This document shows, in pieces, positions 63,868 through 64,000 of a DNA stretch of 64,000 nt. The DNA is from Gemmatimonadota bacterium. Lineage in GTDB: Bacteria; Gemmatimonadota; Gemmatimonadetes; Gemmatimonadales; GWC2-71-9. Positions within the stretch are counted from its first letter, which is position 1. Every line of letters starts with the position of its first letter. The stretch covers positions 36,376 to 100,375 of the forward strand of contig QHUB01000011.1 of NCBI GenBank assembly GCA_003221035.1. Reading direction: 5' to 3'. The notes under the pieces were generated by a model that saw nothing but the letters and a program-made list of their open reading frames with translations, ran no database searches and was not told the DNA's origin. Position numbers and translations under genes: made by a program.

Positions 63868-64000
63868 ATGAGGCATTATCACGCGGTGACCCCACAGCTC
63901 GAAGCGACCCGCATCCGAGAGCGATTCGAGCGCCTGCTCGCGGCGGGCGTGGCCATTTTTTCGCGCCACGACTTGGACCACGTGCTCCAGGAGGTCGTGG
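63868..64000 (+). CDS. Start of a probable GAF-containing sensor (cut by window end)
   Basis: The open frame begins MRHYHAVTPQLEATRIRER and continues FERLLAAGVAIFSRHDLDHVLQEVV, which resembles the first helix of GAF domains in sensor kinases (typically LLAAG-A-S--LDLD-VLQ-IV). ATG 63868 is assumed; GTG 63886 is possible. The rest lies outside the window. Confidence 0.62.
   Translation, partial: MRHYHAVTPQLEATRIRERFERLLAAGVAIFSRHDLDHVLQEVV

Overview
The window is a 64 kb piece of a high-GC, Gram-negative (diderm) bacterial chromosome. Outer-membrane genes (Omp85-like, porin-2-like, OmpA/TSP3), many Sec and lipoprotein signals, several giant MacB/ADOP-type permeases, an MqnD-like futalosine-route menaquinone gene and paired type-I glutamine synthetases suggest Gemmatimonadota, with Acidobacteriota the main alternative. 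This is inference; no rRNA is present. Starts are often GTG or TTG, and some genes seem to have little or no 5' leader. Three promoters share a -35 of TTGACA, TTGACG or TTGCAT, a 17-bp spacer and the -10 hexamer TAGCTT.

Layout. 0-5.7 kb: end of ferrochelatase, a shortened HemY-like oxidase, transketolase, a secreted beta-propeller protein and signal peptidase I. 5.7-17.1 kb: IF-1, small unknown genes, a chemotaxis receptor coupled to a periplasmic binding protein, hydrolases, a cold-shock gene with a structured leader, and an M1 aminopeptidase. 17.25-17.72 kb: a free-standing structured RNA transcription unit of unknown family. 17.7-26.4 kb: M48 peptidase/LemA, a three-gene regulator operon (AraC-like, receiver, MerR-like) facing a 43-residue secreted peptide gene and a TPR protein, an orphan pseudopilin, an HD-GYP regulator and MqnD. 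26.5-32.7 kb: a nitrogen-assimilation block (two glnA, amtB, a porin and a glnA remnant) with recurrent palindromic operators TTCGTGCA-N5-TGCACGAA. 32.6-35.7 kb: lipoprotein, Omp85-like protein, ankyrin protein, small membrane protein, VOC protein. 35.7-51.4 kb: an ABC export locus with one adaptor, two ATPases, four ADOP permeases and a NtrY/NtrC-like two-component pair. It carries GC-rich hairpin repeats and a 528-bp cassette with a four-helix-bundle gene between inverted repeats. 51.6-64 kb: tRNA-Cys, MASE1 hybrid kinase, GDSL-like protein, an Arg/Gly-tailed secreted protein, OmpA/TSP3 protein, serine hydrolase, then SulP transporter, copper nitrite reductase and CBS protein, and the start of a probable sensor.

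How the genes work together. The glnA/amtB block takes up and fixes ammonium and appears to share one operator-binding regulator. The SulP-nirK-CBS run suggests nitrite handling. The ADOP locus looks like an exporter controlled by its own two-component system. The most unusual items are the unknown RNA, the nitrogen operator, the four-helix cassette with its related solo hairpins, the mosaic pseudogene at 32.2-32.7 kb and the peptide/TPR/regulator cluster.
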